DNA of 11,749 nt from Actinomycetota bacterium (GCA_030839105.1 JAUZEI010000105.1:1-11749); one strand, 5' to 3'. Positions 1 to 5,368 are shown, counted from the stretch's first letter. A program made the numbers and translations. The notes: generated by a model from the letters alone, not told the origin.

Positions 1-792
1 GACGCGCACGTCGTCGACGACATCATCGTCTGGTGGGTCGACGACGACCGGTTCTTCGTGATGCCGAACGCGTCGAACACCGATGAGATGCTCGCCGCGT
101 TCGACGAGGGTGCCGCCCGCACCGACCAACCGGTCGAGTTCGGCGACATCACCTCCACGCGGGCCGTGCTCGCGGTGCAGGGACCCGAGGCGCGCGCACT
201 TCTCGCGACCGTCAATTCCGAGGCAGCCTCGGTGCCGCGCTTCGAGGTGCGGCGGATCGGCCAGTTGGTGGTCGCGGGCACGGGCTACACGGGCGAGGAC
301 GGCGTCGAGGTGCACGTCGCCGCCGGCGATGCCCCCGCACTCTGGGAGGCAGTGTGCGCGGCGGGCGCCGAGCCCGCAGGGCTGGGCGCACGCGACACGC
401 TGCGCCTGGAGGCCGGCCTGCCCCTGCACGGTCACGAGCTCGGGGTGGGCATCACGCCCTTGCAGGCCGGTCTGGGTTGGGTCGTCGGCTGGGACAAGCC
501 CGACTTCCGGGGCCGCGCGCCGTTGGCCGCCGAGCGGGAGCGGGGGATTGCGCGTCGGCTGCGCGGGCTCGACGTGCAGGGTCGCCGCCCGCCCCGCGAG
601 GGTTCGCGGGTGCTGCGCGCCGGTGTCGACGTCGGCGTCGTCACGAGCGGCAACTTCTCGCCCATGCTCGGAAACGGCATCGCACTCGCCTTCGTGCCGC
701 CCGACGTCGCTTCCGGCGACGCGATGCAGATCGACGTGCGCGGTCAGCTGCTCGACGCCGAGGTCGTGCCGCTCCCGTTCGTCAAGAGGTGA
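1..792 (+). CDS. gcvT: Aminomethyltransferase (glycine cleavage T-protein), C-terminal part, cut by window start
   Basis: This is the T-protein of the glycine cleavage system. It transfers the methylene group from the aminomethyl arm of lipoylated H-protein to tetrahydrofolate and releases ammonia in the cytoplasm. The frame is open from base 1, and the residues before the first ATG (VVDDIIVWW, then DDRFFVMPNASNTDE) match the family, so base 58 is not the true start. About 263 codons are present of a usual 360 or so. Visible family signatures are GYTGEDGVEVHV, ARDTLRLEAGLPLHGHEL and, near the end, VTSGNFSPMLGNGIALAFV, which lie in the folate-binding core and the C-terminal barrel. The TGA stop overlaps a GTG that starts an acetyltransferase-like fragment (GTGA, 789-792). 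The N-terminal third lies outside the window. Identification is confident. A related GcvT-like folate enzyme (YgfZ or dimethylglycine dehydrogenase type) is less likely. Confidence 0.92.
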   Translation, partial: DAHVVDDIIVWWVDDDRFFVMPNASNTDEMLAAFDEGAARTDQPVEFGDITSTRAVLAVQGPEARALLATVNSEAASVPRFEVRRIGQLVVAGTGYTGEDGVEVHVAAGDAPALWEAVCAAGAEPAGLGARDTLRLEAGLPLHGHELGVGITPLQAGLGWVVGWDKPDFRGRAPLAAERERGIARRLRGLDVQGRRPPREGSRVLRAGVDVGVVTSGNFSPMLGNGIALAFVPPDVASGDAMQIDVRGQLLDAEVVPLPFVKR

Positions 793-872
793 CGATCCGC
801 GACGCGACGGAGCACGACCTCGACCAGATCCTCGCGCTGGTGCAGGAGCCGCCGGTAGCTTCGGGGGGATGA
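789..872 (+). pseudogene. Remnant of a GNAT acetyltransferase N-terminus (27 codons)
   Basis: A GTG overlapping the gcvT stop opens 27 codons beginning VTIRDATEHDLDQILALVQE. This is the typical first strand and helix of GNAT acetyltransferases (pattern xIRxATxxDLxxIxxLxxE). After that the sequence turns into PPVASGG and stops at TGA 870-872, which overlaps the ATG of the next gene (ATGA, 869-872). No acetyl-CoA binding motif follows in any frame, because the next bases encode a convincing thioesterase. I infer an acetyltransferase gene that once followed gcvT and lost all but its beginning by deletion, with the break near 848. The fragment may still be translated and pass ribosomes to the thioesterase. 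Chance resemblance over about 20 residues is possible. It is unrelated in sequence to the full-length GNAT gene at 8914-9378. Confidence 0.5.
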
Positions 873-1327
873 CAGCCCGCTCGGAACAGTTCCCGCCCCT
901 GAGCGCGGCGCGCGCGGCGATCTGGTCGAAGTTCGGTGAATGGGACACCGTCTGGTATCCGAAGTTCCTCGGCGTCCGCGTCGAGGAGATCCGCCAGGAC
1001 TACGCCCGCATGGGGCTGTCGTACCGCCCCGAGTTTCGCCAGCCCGCGGGCGTGGTCCACGGCGGAGTGATCGCATCGATGGTCGACACCGTGGTGGTGC
1101 CCGCCGTGGGCTCGGGCTACGACGAACCCCGGCAGCTGTTCACGATCGACATCCAGCTCCGGTTCCTCGCGCCGATCATCGACGAGGACCTCGTTGCCGA
1201 AGGGTGGATCACCCAAAGGGGCCGGTCGGTGGTGTTCTGCGACGCCGAGGTCCGGGCCGCGTCCGGAACCCTCGCCGCGACTGCGACGCTCGTCTACAAG
1301 GTGAGCAGCAAACCCCTCACCATGTAA
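869..1327 (+). CDS. PaaI-type hotdog-fold acyl-CoA thioesterase
   Basis: This 152-residue protein is a single hotdog domain, the usual size of the family. Such enzymes hydrolyse acyl- or phenylacetyl-CoA type thioesters in the cytoplasm, normally as tetramers. The signature GVVHGGVIASMVDT contains the HGG at residues 64-66 and Asp73 on the long helix, where the family keeps its catalytic acid. It is followed by the strand ending in RFLAPI, typical of the central sheet. The ATG at 869 was chosen because it leaves a normal N-terminal helix before the hotdog core and overlaps the preceding stop (ATGA). Only a G-run touching the start is present, so translation may depend on coupling from upstream. 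The gene ends 15 bases from the end of the convergent hydrolase gene, and I see no clear terminator between them. The substrate cannot be read from the sequence. Confidence 0.85.
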   Translation: MTARSEQFPPLSAARAAIWSKFGEWDTVWYPKFLGVRVEEIRQDYARMGLSYRPEFRQPAGVVHGGVIASMVDTVVVPAVGSGYDEPRQLFTIDIQLRFLAPIIDEDLVAEGWITQRGRSVVFCDAEVRAASGTLAATATLVYKVSSKPLTM

Positions 1328-1342
1328 CCCGACAGTCTTGCG

Positions 1343-2152
1343 TCAGCGGGAGCCGGCGAGGTGTTGGAGGAGGGCGGCGTTGTACTCGTCGGGGCGTTCG
1401 AAGTAGGGGGAGTGGCCGGCATCGGCGATCTCGACGATCGTCGGGTCGGTCAGTCGCGACGCGCTGTCGCGCACGAGCGCAGCCGGGAAGAGCACGTCGT
1501 CGGATCCGGTGATGACGAGGATCGGAAGTCCGAGCGCGTCGAGCGCCGCGTGTTCCACCCGGGCACCGCCGAGGGCGGCCGCGATCGCCGCGAGCGGCGG
1601 AGTGTGAAACGTGTTGAGCTGCTGGTAGAGGAATGCCCGAGCGGGATCGCGCTCGACGAACGAAGCTCCGAGCGCGCTGTGCACGCCCATCCGGCTGCCG
1701 TCCGCACCGGGTGCGGCCGCGACGAACGAGGCGAAGTGCTGAAAGAGCGCGTCGGTCCATAGTCCGCCGACGGTGTTCGACAGGGTGAGCGAAAGCACGC
1801 GGTTCGGCTGTGCCAGCGCGAATGCAGTCGCCCACCAGCCGCCCATCGACTGGCCGACGACGTGTGCGCGCTCGAGTCCCACTGCGTCGAAGACGGCCGC
1901 GAGATCGGCGACGGCCGCGTCGCAACCGAGCACGCCCGTGTCGTACGTCGAGCGGCCGAAGCCTCGGCTGTCCCAGGTGACGACGCGGTACCCGGCGTCG
2001 GCAAGCGCGGGAACCTGTTGGAACCACGCCGCGTGCGAGCCGCCGGCGCCGTGCGTGAGAACGACCGCCGGTGCGTCGTCGGCGCCGATCACCTCGTAGT
2101 AGATCTGCTCACCGCCCGAGGCGACGGTCGCGATGTTCCAAGGATGCGTCAT
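1343..2152 (-). CDS. Alpha/beta hydrolase
   Basis: This 269-residue single-domain alpha/beta-fold hydrolase is probably a cytoplasmic ester, lactone or C-C bond hydrolase. Visible elements are the oxyanion motif HGAG at residues 34-37, the strand and turn WDSRGFGRS at 60-68, and the nucleophile elbow GQSMGG with Ser102. The acid lies at Asp218/219 in VITGSDD, and the catalytic His247 is in DAGHSPYFERP. The triad is complete. The ATG at 2152 starts directly at the folded domain and overlaps the stop of the upstream amidohydrolase (ATGA, 2149-2152), so the two are translationally coupled. The open frame extends further upstream, but that part is antisense to real amidohydrolase codons in another frame and has no hydrolase features. 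The family includes meta-cleavage product hydrolases and 3-oxoadipate enol-lactonases. The operon suits ring degradation, but no specific substrate can be assigned. Confidence 0.9.
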   Translation of the reverse strand: MTHPWNIATVASGGEQIYYEVIGADDAPAVVLTHGAGGSHAAWFQQVPALADAGYRVVTWDSRGFGRSTYDTGVLGCDAAVADLAAVFDAVGLERAHVVGQSMGGWWATAFALAQPNRVLSLTLSNTVGGLWTDALFQHFASFVAAAPGADGSRMGVHSALGASFVERDPARAFLYQQLNTFHTPPLAAIAAALGGARVEHAALDALGLPILVITGSDDVLFPAALVRDSASRLTDPTIVEIADAGHSPYFERPDEYNAALLQHLAGSR

Positions 2153-3534
2153 GTCTCTCCCACCACGGTGTCGGCGAAAAGGCGCGGGCCCCACAAGGCG
2201 AGCGCGTGGTCGTGCGTGAAGGCGCGGAAGTCGTCGGTCGTCACCAGGCCGCGTTCGACGAGCTCGAACGCTTCCGGCAGAACGTGCGTCGCGTCCGGGA
2301 CGTCCCAGTGTCCCAGGTCCGACGCGAACATCGCGCCGAGCCGGGTGCCGTGGTACTCGGGCGCGAACGCGAGCGCCCATGTGGGATCGTCGGCCTCGCA
2401 GCCGAAGAAGCACTGTCGGGCGAAGCCGGAGTGCACGTCGGCGGGGGAGCGGAGACCGCTCCTCGCGAACTCGTCGAGCTGGGTGGGATCTTCGTCGGGC
2501 TCGCTCAGCATGTGCAGCGCCGCATCGAGATCCCCCGTGCGCGCCCGGACCTCGTCGTTGCCGTACTCAGCGATCAGCTCCATGAGGAGCGGGCGGTTCA
2601 GGCGCCCGGGATCGTAAATGCCGATTGCGTCACCGTGACGTTTTTCGAGGTGGCCGACGAGATCGCTGCACAGGGTGGCAGCCCACGTCACGCCGCCTTC
2701 GAGGAACGCAAACCGCAACTCGGGGAAGCGGTGGAGCACGCCGCCGAGGAACAGAGAGCGACACAGCGCTTCGCCGGCCGCACCGAACGATCCGAGGTGA
2801 TTCGCGACGTAGCTCGACGGCGACGTGCGGCTGCCCCAGCCCATGCCGGTGGAGTGGAAGGTGGGTGTGACGTCGAGGTCGACGAAGCGGTGCCACAACG
2901 GGTCGTAGTCGTGCGCGCTGTCGAGGCCCAGGGCGTCGACCCAACGCGCACCGCGGGGAAGGTTCTCCCCGGGGAGCGGACGATGGACGAGACCGGTGCA
3001 CATGATGGCGCGCAGCCCGAGCGTCTCGACCGCGTGGTCCAGGACCTCGATGGCTTCGTCGGGCGCGTACGTCGGCACGATGGCGACGGGTTCGAGACGA
3101 TTGCGCAAGCCCGCGTAGGCCTGCGCGTAGTAGGTGTTGAAGGCGCGCGCGGCCGCGACGCGGAGTTGCGGGTCGTCGAGCCCCATGACGGTGAGTCCGT
3201 AGGTGGGGTAGCAGACCGCGACGTCGATGCCGAGCTCGTCGAGGCGCTCGTGCAGGAGCGCAGGCAGCATCGCGCTGGCCCGATCGAGTGTGTTCTGGCT
3301 CGGCAGTCCCCACCACGGGACGCGAGAAAGCCCGAGCGTGCGCATGGTGTCGGCGTCGAGCGCACGGGTGCGGCCGGCCCCGTTCTCCACGACGTCCCAG
3401 GCGTCGACCGCACCGCGTCCGCCCTCGTCACGCAACAGGTCGCGAAACCAAGGGAGGTATTCGATGCCGTGGCCGTCCGCGTCGATGACCGGATGGTCGA
3501 GCCCGGCCCGGACCTCGGCGGCGGTCGGCGGCAC
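2149..3534 (-). CDS. Amidohydrolase family (amidohydrolase 2 / ACMSD-like TIM barrel) metal-dependent hydrolase or decarboxylase
   Basis: This 461-residue protein has the TIM-barrel architecture of the amidohydrolase-2 family, whose members hydrolyse or decarboxylate cyclic and aromatic acids with a bound divalent metal. Residues 16-25 read VIDADGHGIE, the N-terminal metal-site strand, in the D-x-D-x-H form rather than the DxHxH of ACMSD. His227 lies in TPTFHSTGMGWG, FLEGGVTW follows, and Asp406 sits in FASDLGHWD, where the barrel-end aspartate is expected. The GTG at 3534 was chosen because it lies 5 bases after the stop of the SnoaL-like gene and only about 15 codons before the barrel. A longer open frame to 4101 is antiparallel shadow over that gene. 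No convincing Shine-Dalgarno was seen, so coupling is likely. Reaction type remains uncertain; the fold is confident. Confidence 0.85.
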   Translation of the reverse strand: MPPTAAEVRAGLDHPVIDADGHGIEYLPWFRDLLRDEGGRGAVDAWDVVENGAGRTRALDADTMRTLGLSRVPWWGLPSQNTLDRASAMLPALLHERLDELGIDVAVCYPTYGLTVMGLDDPQLRVAAARAFNTYYAQAYAGLRNRLEPVAIVPTYAPDEAIEVLDHAVETLGLRAIMCTGLVHRPLPGENLPRGARWVDALGLDSAHDYDPLWHRFVDLDVTPTFHSTGMGWGSRTSPSSYVANHLGSFGAAGEALCRSLFLGGVLHRFPELRFAFLEGGVTWAATLCSDLVGHLEKRHGDAIGIYDPGRLNRPLLMELIAEYGNDEVRARTGDLDAALHMLSEPDEDPTQLDEFARSGLRSPADVHSGFARQCFFGCEADDPTWALAFAPEYHGTRLGAMFASDLGHWDVPDATHVLPEAFELVERGLVTTDDFRAFTHDHALALWGPRLFADTVVGET

Positions 3535-3539
3535 GCGAC

Positions 3540-4070
3540 TCAGCCGGCGGGAAGCTCGCTGCGGCCGCCGGTCGCCCACCACGAGGCGGTGAGGCGGAGC
3601 CCGTCGACGTTGCCCCGCGGCTGCATCTCCTCGTACACCCGCTTGTAGCCGGTGTTGGCAATGCGCCAGACGCCGTCCTGCTTGACGTAGTCGTCGTCGT
3701 AGAACGAGCAGCCCCGGATTGTGAGCTGGAAGTCGGTCATCACGACGACGTCGTCGAGCGCCCAGACGCCGTGGGCGGTGCCCGGCCCGGTGAGATCGAT
3801 CTCCGGGTGGTGCATCTTGTGGCTGGAATGGAAGGTCTCGGCGCCCATCGAACGGCTCAGGAAGTCGACGATGGCGTCCCGGCCCTCGAACGAATAGCCG
3901 CCGCCGCTGTAGGCCGCGTGGGCGTCGGCGGTGAAGCACTCCGCGATCTCGTCCCAAAGCTTTTGGTCGAGGCAGCGGGCGTACTTGTACTTGAGCCGCT
4001 TGATCAGCTCGATTTCGACGAGGTCGTCCGGGGTCATGGGGGCGAGGCTCGCCGCGTGGCGCCGGTACAC
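3540..4070 (-). CDS. SnoaL-like (NTF2-fold) protein
   Basis: This 176-residue protein is of the SnoaL/NTF2-like alpha+beta cone-fold group, which holds polyketide cyclases, steroid isomerases and many unassigned catabolic proteins. Residues around 19-45 (IELIKRLKYKYARCLDQKLWDEIAECFTAD, given here from its start and end) form the typical helix pair leading to the first strand. GRDAIVDFL, the strand with MHHPEI, and VKQDGVWRIANTGY follow in family order. The start is set at GTG 4070: on the minus strand GGAG (4075-4078) lies 4 bases before it, whereas the internal ATG at 4037 has no such site. It is the first gene of a three-gene operon with the amidohydrolase and alpha/beta hydrolase. Similar proteins are common in actinobacterial aromatic or steroid catabolic clusters, so a role as isomerase, cyclase or dehydratase is an inference only. 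Confidence 0.8.
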   Translation of the reverse strand: MYRRHAASLAPMTPDDLVEIELIKRLKYKYARCLDQKLWDEIAECFTADAHAAYSGGGYSFEGRDAIVDFLSRSMGAETFHSSHKMHHPEIDLTGPGTAHGVWALDDVVVMTDFQLTIRGCSFYDDDYVKQDGVWRIANTGYKRVYEEMQPRGNVDGLRLTASWWATGGRSELPAG

Positions 4071-4099
4071 GCAACTCCACGCAAGTTGACATAACGGGC

Positions 4100-4105
4100 A
4101 TTATC
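4100..4105 (-). promoter_or_regulatory. Possible -10 box for the SnoaL-amidohydrolase-hydrolase operon
   Basis: On the minus strand GATAAT (5 of 6 matches to TATAAT) lies about 30 bases before the GTG start at 4070, leaving a short leader that carries the GGAG ribosome site. No recognisable -35 box lies at normal spacing. The -10 overlaps a small interrupted repeat, ATAA-N6-TTAT at 4091-4104, which could be an operator. Both are weak by themselves. Confidence 0.35.
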
Positions 4106-4281
4106 GGCGTCCGGGGGAGCCGGCGCCGAGGATGCCACGAACCCTGTGCGCATGCGTCGCGACGATTCGGCGCGAGATTCGTCGCGAGGGACTGACCTGG
4201 AGGTACGCGGTTGCGACGAATCCGATGCTCGCGTCGGGCCTGGTGGGTGCGGCGCCTGCGGATCGAGCGTCTCGAATCGTG
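4106..4281. other. Intergenic stretch without a supported gene
   Basis: The stretch lies between the SnoaL operon start and the LexA-type promoter. Open frames exist on both strands. On the plus strand the frame that later holds the candidate small gene is open from ATG 4132, but only 43 of 62 of its codons before 4318 end in G or C, less than in the genes around it. No domain or motif was recognised in any frame. Confidence 0.5.
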
Positions 4282-4310
4282 TTGTCGGTGTCACCGGCAA
4301 TCGGTACGAT
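4282..4310 (+). promoter_or_regulatory. Sigma-70-type promoter for the small SOS-box ORF
   Basis: TTGTCG at 4282-4287 and TACGAT at 4305-4310 are separated by exactly 17 bases, matching the vegetative -35/-10 layout and the actinobacterial TANNNT -10. The expected start of transcription falls at 4317-4318, on the GTG at 4318. The left part extends to TTGTCGGTG, identical to the upstream element of the PafBC-dependent (RecA-NDp) DNA-damage promoters of mycobacteria. However, the distance to the -10 is 14 bases, not the 8 of that class. Confidence 0.55.
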
Positions 4311-4325
4311 CGAACACGTGTTCGG
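4310..4325. promoter_or_regulatory. LexA operator (SOS box), TCGAAC-ACGT-GTTCGG
   Basis: Bases 4311-4324 (CGAACACGTGTTCG) are a perfect 14-bp palindrome and fit the Gram-positive LexA consensus CGAAC-N4-GTTCG. Against the actinobacterial form TCGAAC-N4-GTTCGA, only the last base differs. The box begins at the last base of the -10 hexamer and covers the predicted transcription start, an ideal position for repression. The match and geometry are seen directly; binding by LexA is inferred. Confidence 0.6.
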
Positions 4326-4467
4326 GCCGTCGCTAGAACAGATCGCACGGAAATGGCGAGAGATGGCCACGCCCAAGAGCGACGGCGAGAAGACCATGTT
4401 GGCGCACGAGCTCTCGCCCGTTTCGGACGACACCACGCCGGCTGCGCCCGAGGCCTCGCGGGACTGA
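4318..4467 (+). CDS. Candidate leaderless 49-residue small protein under an SOS box
   Basis: No family was recognised. The GTG at 4318 lies 7 bases after the TACGAT -10 box, the spacing of a leaderless transcript. The encoded protein begins (V/M)FGPSLEQIARKWREM, a probable amphipathic helix, continues through a charged part (KSDGEK) and MLAHEL, and ends in an acidic, Thr/Pro/Ala-rich tail. There is no membrane segment, cysteine or signal peptide. From 4318 on, 42 of 49 codons end in G or C, against 43 of 62 in the same frame just upstream, which supports coding beginning here. It stops 4 bases before the convergent zinc-ribbon gene. Alternatives are translation from ATG 4363 (34 residues), a longer protein from 4132, a non-coding SOS RNA, or no gene. 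The LexA box covers the start codon, so expression after DNA damage is the natural prediction. Confidence 0.4.
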   Translation: MFGPSLEQIARKWREMATPKSDGEKTMLAHELSPVSDDTTPAAPEASRD

Positions 4468-4471
4468 GCGG

Positions 4472-4798
4472 CTACGACCCGACGCACTCTCGGGCCGTGT
4501 CGAGGATGTAACCGAGCACGCGCCGCAGTTCTCCGGCTCGCCGCGCTTCGGGCTGCGCGAGATCGATCTCCGCGTCCTTGATCGTGTGCTGAAGCATGTA
4601 CAGGCGGTCACGAATCGATTCCAGCTCGGCCCGAGTAACGACGAGCTCGTGTTCACCCAGTCCGAGCTCGACCGCCCGGCGTCGGGCCTCATAGTCGCGC
4701 TGGCGACACGAGCGCTTGCAGTAGAGACGCGGTCGTCCCACGCTCCCCGCCTCCGCCGCGAACTTCCGACCGCACCAGCGACACCCGGATTGCGTCAC
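4472..4798 (-). CDS. Small zinc-ribbon protein with C-terminal helical region
   Basis: This 108-residue protein has Cys6-x2-Cys9 and Cys27-x3-Cys31 around a basic GRPRLYC loop, a treble-clef or ribbon zinc site of a kind I recognise from uncharacterised actinobacterial proteins (CxWCG, then GRPRxYCSxxCRQRxYEARR). Residues 45-105 are charged and helix-forming, perhaps a coiled coil for dimerisation. The basic RSCRQRDYEARRR suggests nucleic-acid binding, but the function is unknown. The start is GTG 4798. No Shine-Dalgarno precedes it; instead TAACAT lies 8 bases upstream, so a leaderless mRNA is likely. It is convergent with the small SOS-box ORF and follows the ANTAR-like gene on the same strand after a 51-base gap holding its own promoter. 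Confidence 0.75.
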   Translation of the reverse strand: MTQSGCRWCGRKFAAEAGSVGRPRLYCKRSCRQRDYEARRRAVELGLGEHELVVTRAELESIRDRLYMLQHTIKDAEIDLAQPEARRAGELRRVLGYILDTARECVGS

Positions 4799-4806
4799 AG
4801 TGACAA

Positions 4807-4812
4807 ATGTTA
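4807..4812 (-). promoter_or_regulatory. -10 box of the zinc-ribbon gene, leaderless geometry
   Basis: TAACAT on the minus strand fits TANNNT and ends 8 bases before the GTG at 4798. No purine-rich ribosome site lies between or upstream. No good -35 match was found, which is common in high-GC actinomycetes. Confidence 0.5.
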
Positions 4813-4849
4813 GATCCGGCGGGATTCGGTTGCGCGGATGCCCGAAGAG

Positions 4850-5047
4850 CTACGAATCGATGCTGATCACGTGCTCGATCACGTCCGCTGCGATCTCGTC
4901 CACGCTCCGGCCGGTCGCCCTCGCCCAGAGCCGGAGGCGGTCGAGTGCGTCCTCGACGGGGCATCCCAGTCGCGTGGAAACGATGGCAATCGCTCGGCGC
5001 AGGCACTCGTTGTGGTCGGCGCGGGCATCCTGCGAGTTCCCCGCCAT
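4850..5047 (-). CDS. Stand-alone ANTAR-like small protein
   Basis: This 65-residue protein is almost entirely one ANTAR-like three-helix unit: residues 17-61 run from RRAIAIVSTRLGCPVEDALD to VDEIAADVIEHV. This fits the family layout of a first helix ending before a Gly-Cys-x-x-x-(D/E)-A turn, an Leu-Arg-x-x-Ala helix, then (D)EIAxxVI. ANTAR domains usually sit behind receiver, GAF or PAS domains and bind paired hairpins in mRNA to prevent termination; here no sensor domain is present. The ATG at 5047 has AGGA (5052-5055 on the complement) 4 bases upstream, overlapping the stop codon of the preceding membrane-protein gene 6 bases away. The two are therefore one transcript and the membrane protein may be its partner. 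It could also be a helical protein not acting on RNA. Confidence 0.65.
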   Translation of the reverse strand: MAGNSQDARADHNECLRRAIAIVSTRLGCPVEDALDRLRLWARATGRSVDEIAADVIEHVISIDS

Positions 5048-5053
5048 CCGGTC

Positions 5054-5242
5054 CTAGCTCTCGGCCGAGGCGACGATTTGCGTGCCGGTCGCCTCGATCG
5101 CTCTCTGTGCGGTTTCGATCAGGGCGAGCGAAGCTCGATCCATTTCGCGGGTCACCGCCACGATCTGTCTCCGCCGACGCACCTGCATCCACAGGACGAC
5201 GAGATTCACAACGACCGCTCCAACGATGAGAAAGGTGATCAT
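5054..5242 (-). CDS. Small single-pass membrane protein
   Basis: This 62-residue protein has a strongly hydrophobic helix at residues 2-21 (ITFLIVGAVVVNLVVLWMQV), followed at once by RRRR. By the positive-inside rule the N-terminus lies outside and the C-terminal 38 residues in the cytoplasm. That part (from QIVAVTREMD to IETAQRAIEATGTQ) has the heptad-like pattern of an amphipathic or coiled-coil helix. No family was recognised. The ATG at 5242 is chosen over an upstream in-frame start at 5338 because it has AAGGG (5248-5252 on the complement) with 5 bases between, and because the longer version lies across the regulatory palindrome. It is the first gene of the pair with the ANTAR-like protein and divergent from the TetR regulator, a likely control arrangement. 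Confidence 0.65.
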   Translation of the reverse strand: MITFLIVGAVVVNLVVLWMQVRRRRQIVAVTREMDRASLALIETAQRAIEATGTQIVASAES

Positions 5243-5292
5243 CGGAACCCTTCCCCGGCGCATGTGCAAACTCGATCGGTGCTGCGCCGTTT

Positions 5293-5307
5293 GAAAACCA
5301 CGCTTTC
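5293..5307. promoter_or_regulatory. Degenerate second copy of the divergent-region operator
   Basis: GAAAACCACGCTTTC resembles the reverse complement of the main operator core (GAAACCATGCTTTC) with one inserted base and one change. It lies 30 bases, about three helical turns, from the main site. A cooperative second binding site is possible, but the match is imperfect. Confidence 0.3.
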
Positions 5308-5319
5308 CGATCCGGAGAA

Positions 5320-5339
5320 GATGAAAGCATGGTTTCATC
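5320..5339. promoter_or_regulatory. Near-perfect 20-bp palindrome, probable TetR operator
   Basis: GATGAAAGCATGGTTTCATC has 7-bp perfect arms (GATGAAA and TTTCATC), and 18 of 20 positions are symmetrical; only one base pair of the centre breaks symmetry. It lies between the divergent TetR gene (42-61 bases before its start) and the membrane-protein/ANTAR pair (78-97 bases before its start). TetR-family regulators commonly bind such palindromes next to their own gene, so autoregulation and control of the divergent pair are inferred. Confidence 0.6.
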
Positions 5340-5368
5340 CGGTCGTCAAACCGTGATTTCCCGAGCGG

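Noticed and set aside
83..868. Upstream extension of the thioesterase frame to 83
   Set aside because: This part is Arg/Ser/Pro/Cys-rich out-of-frame reading of gcvT. The hotdog protein begins at ATG 869.
1328..1342. Terminator between the convergent thioesterase and hydrolase genes
   Set aside because: The 15-base gap holds no inverted repeat that I can see.
2071..3648. 525-codon open frame on the plus strand opposite the amidohydrolase
   Set aside because: It is a shadow of G/C-biased codons; the amidohydrolase on the other strand has clear barrel motifs.
4101..4487. 128-codon minus-strand frame opposite the SOS-box region
   Set aside because: There is no recognisable motif, no ribosome site or promoter at its start, and it would overlap the end of the zinc-ribbon gene. 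The promoter and palindrome point to the plus strand.
4353..4511. Second plus-strand frame (ATG 4353) downstream of the SOS box
   Set aside because: Third positions are clearly less G/C-rich (about 24 of the first 39 codons) than in the frame from 4318, the translation is Arg/His-rich, and it would run into the zinc-ribbon gene end.
5243..5338. N-terminal extension of the small membrane protein to 5338
   Set aside because: It would cover the operator palindrome, and its start lacks a good ribosome site, whereas ATG 5242 has AAGGG 5 bases upstream.
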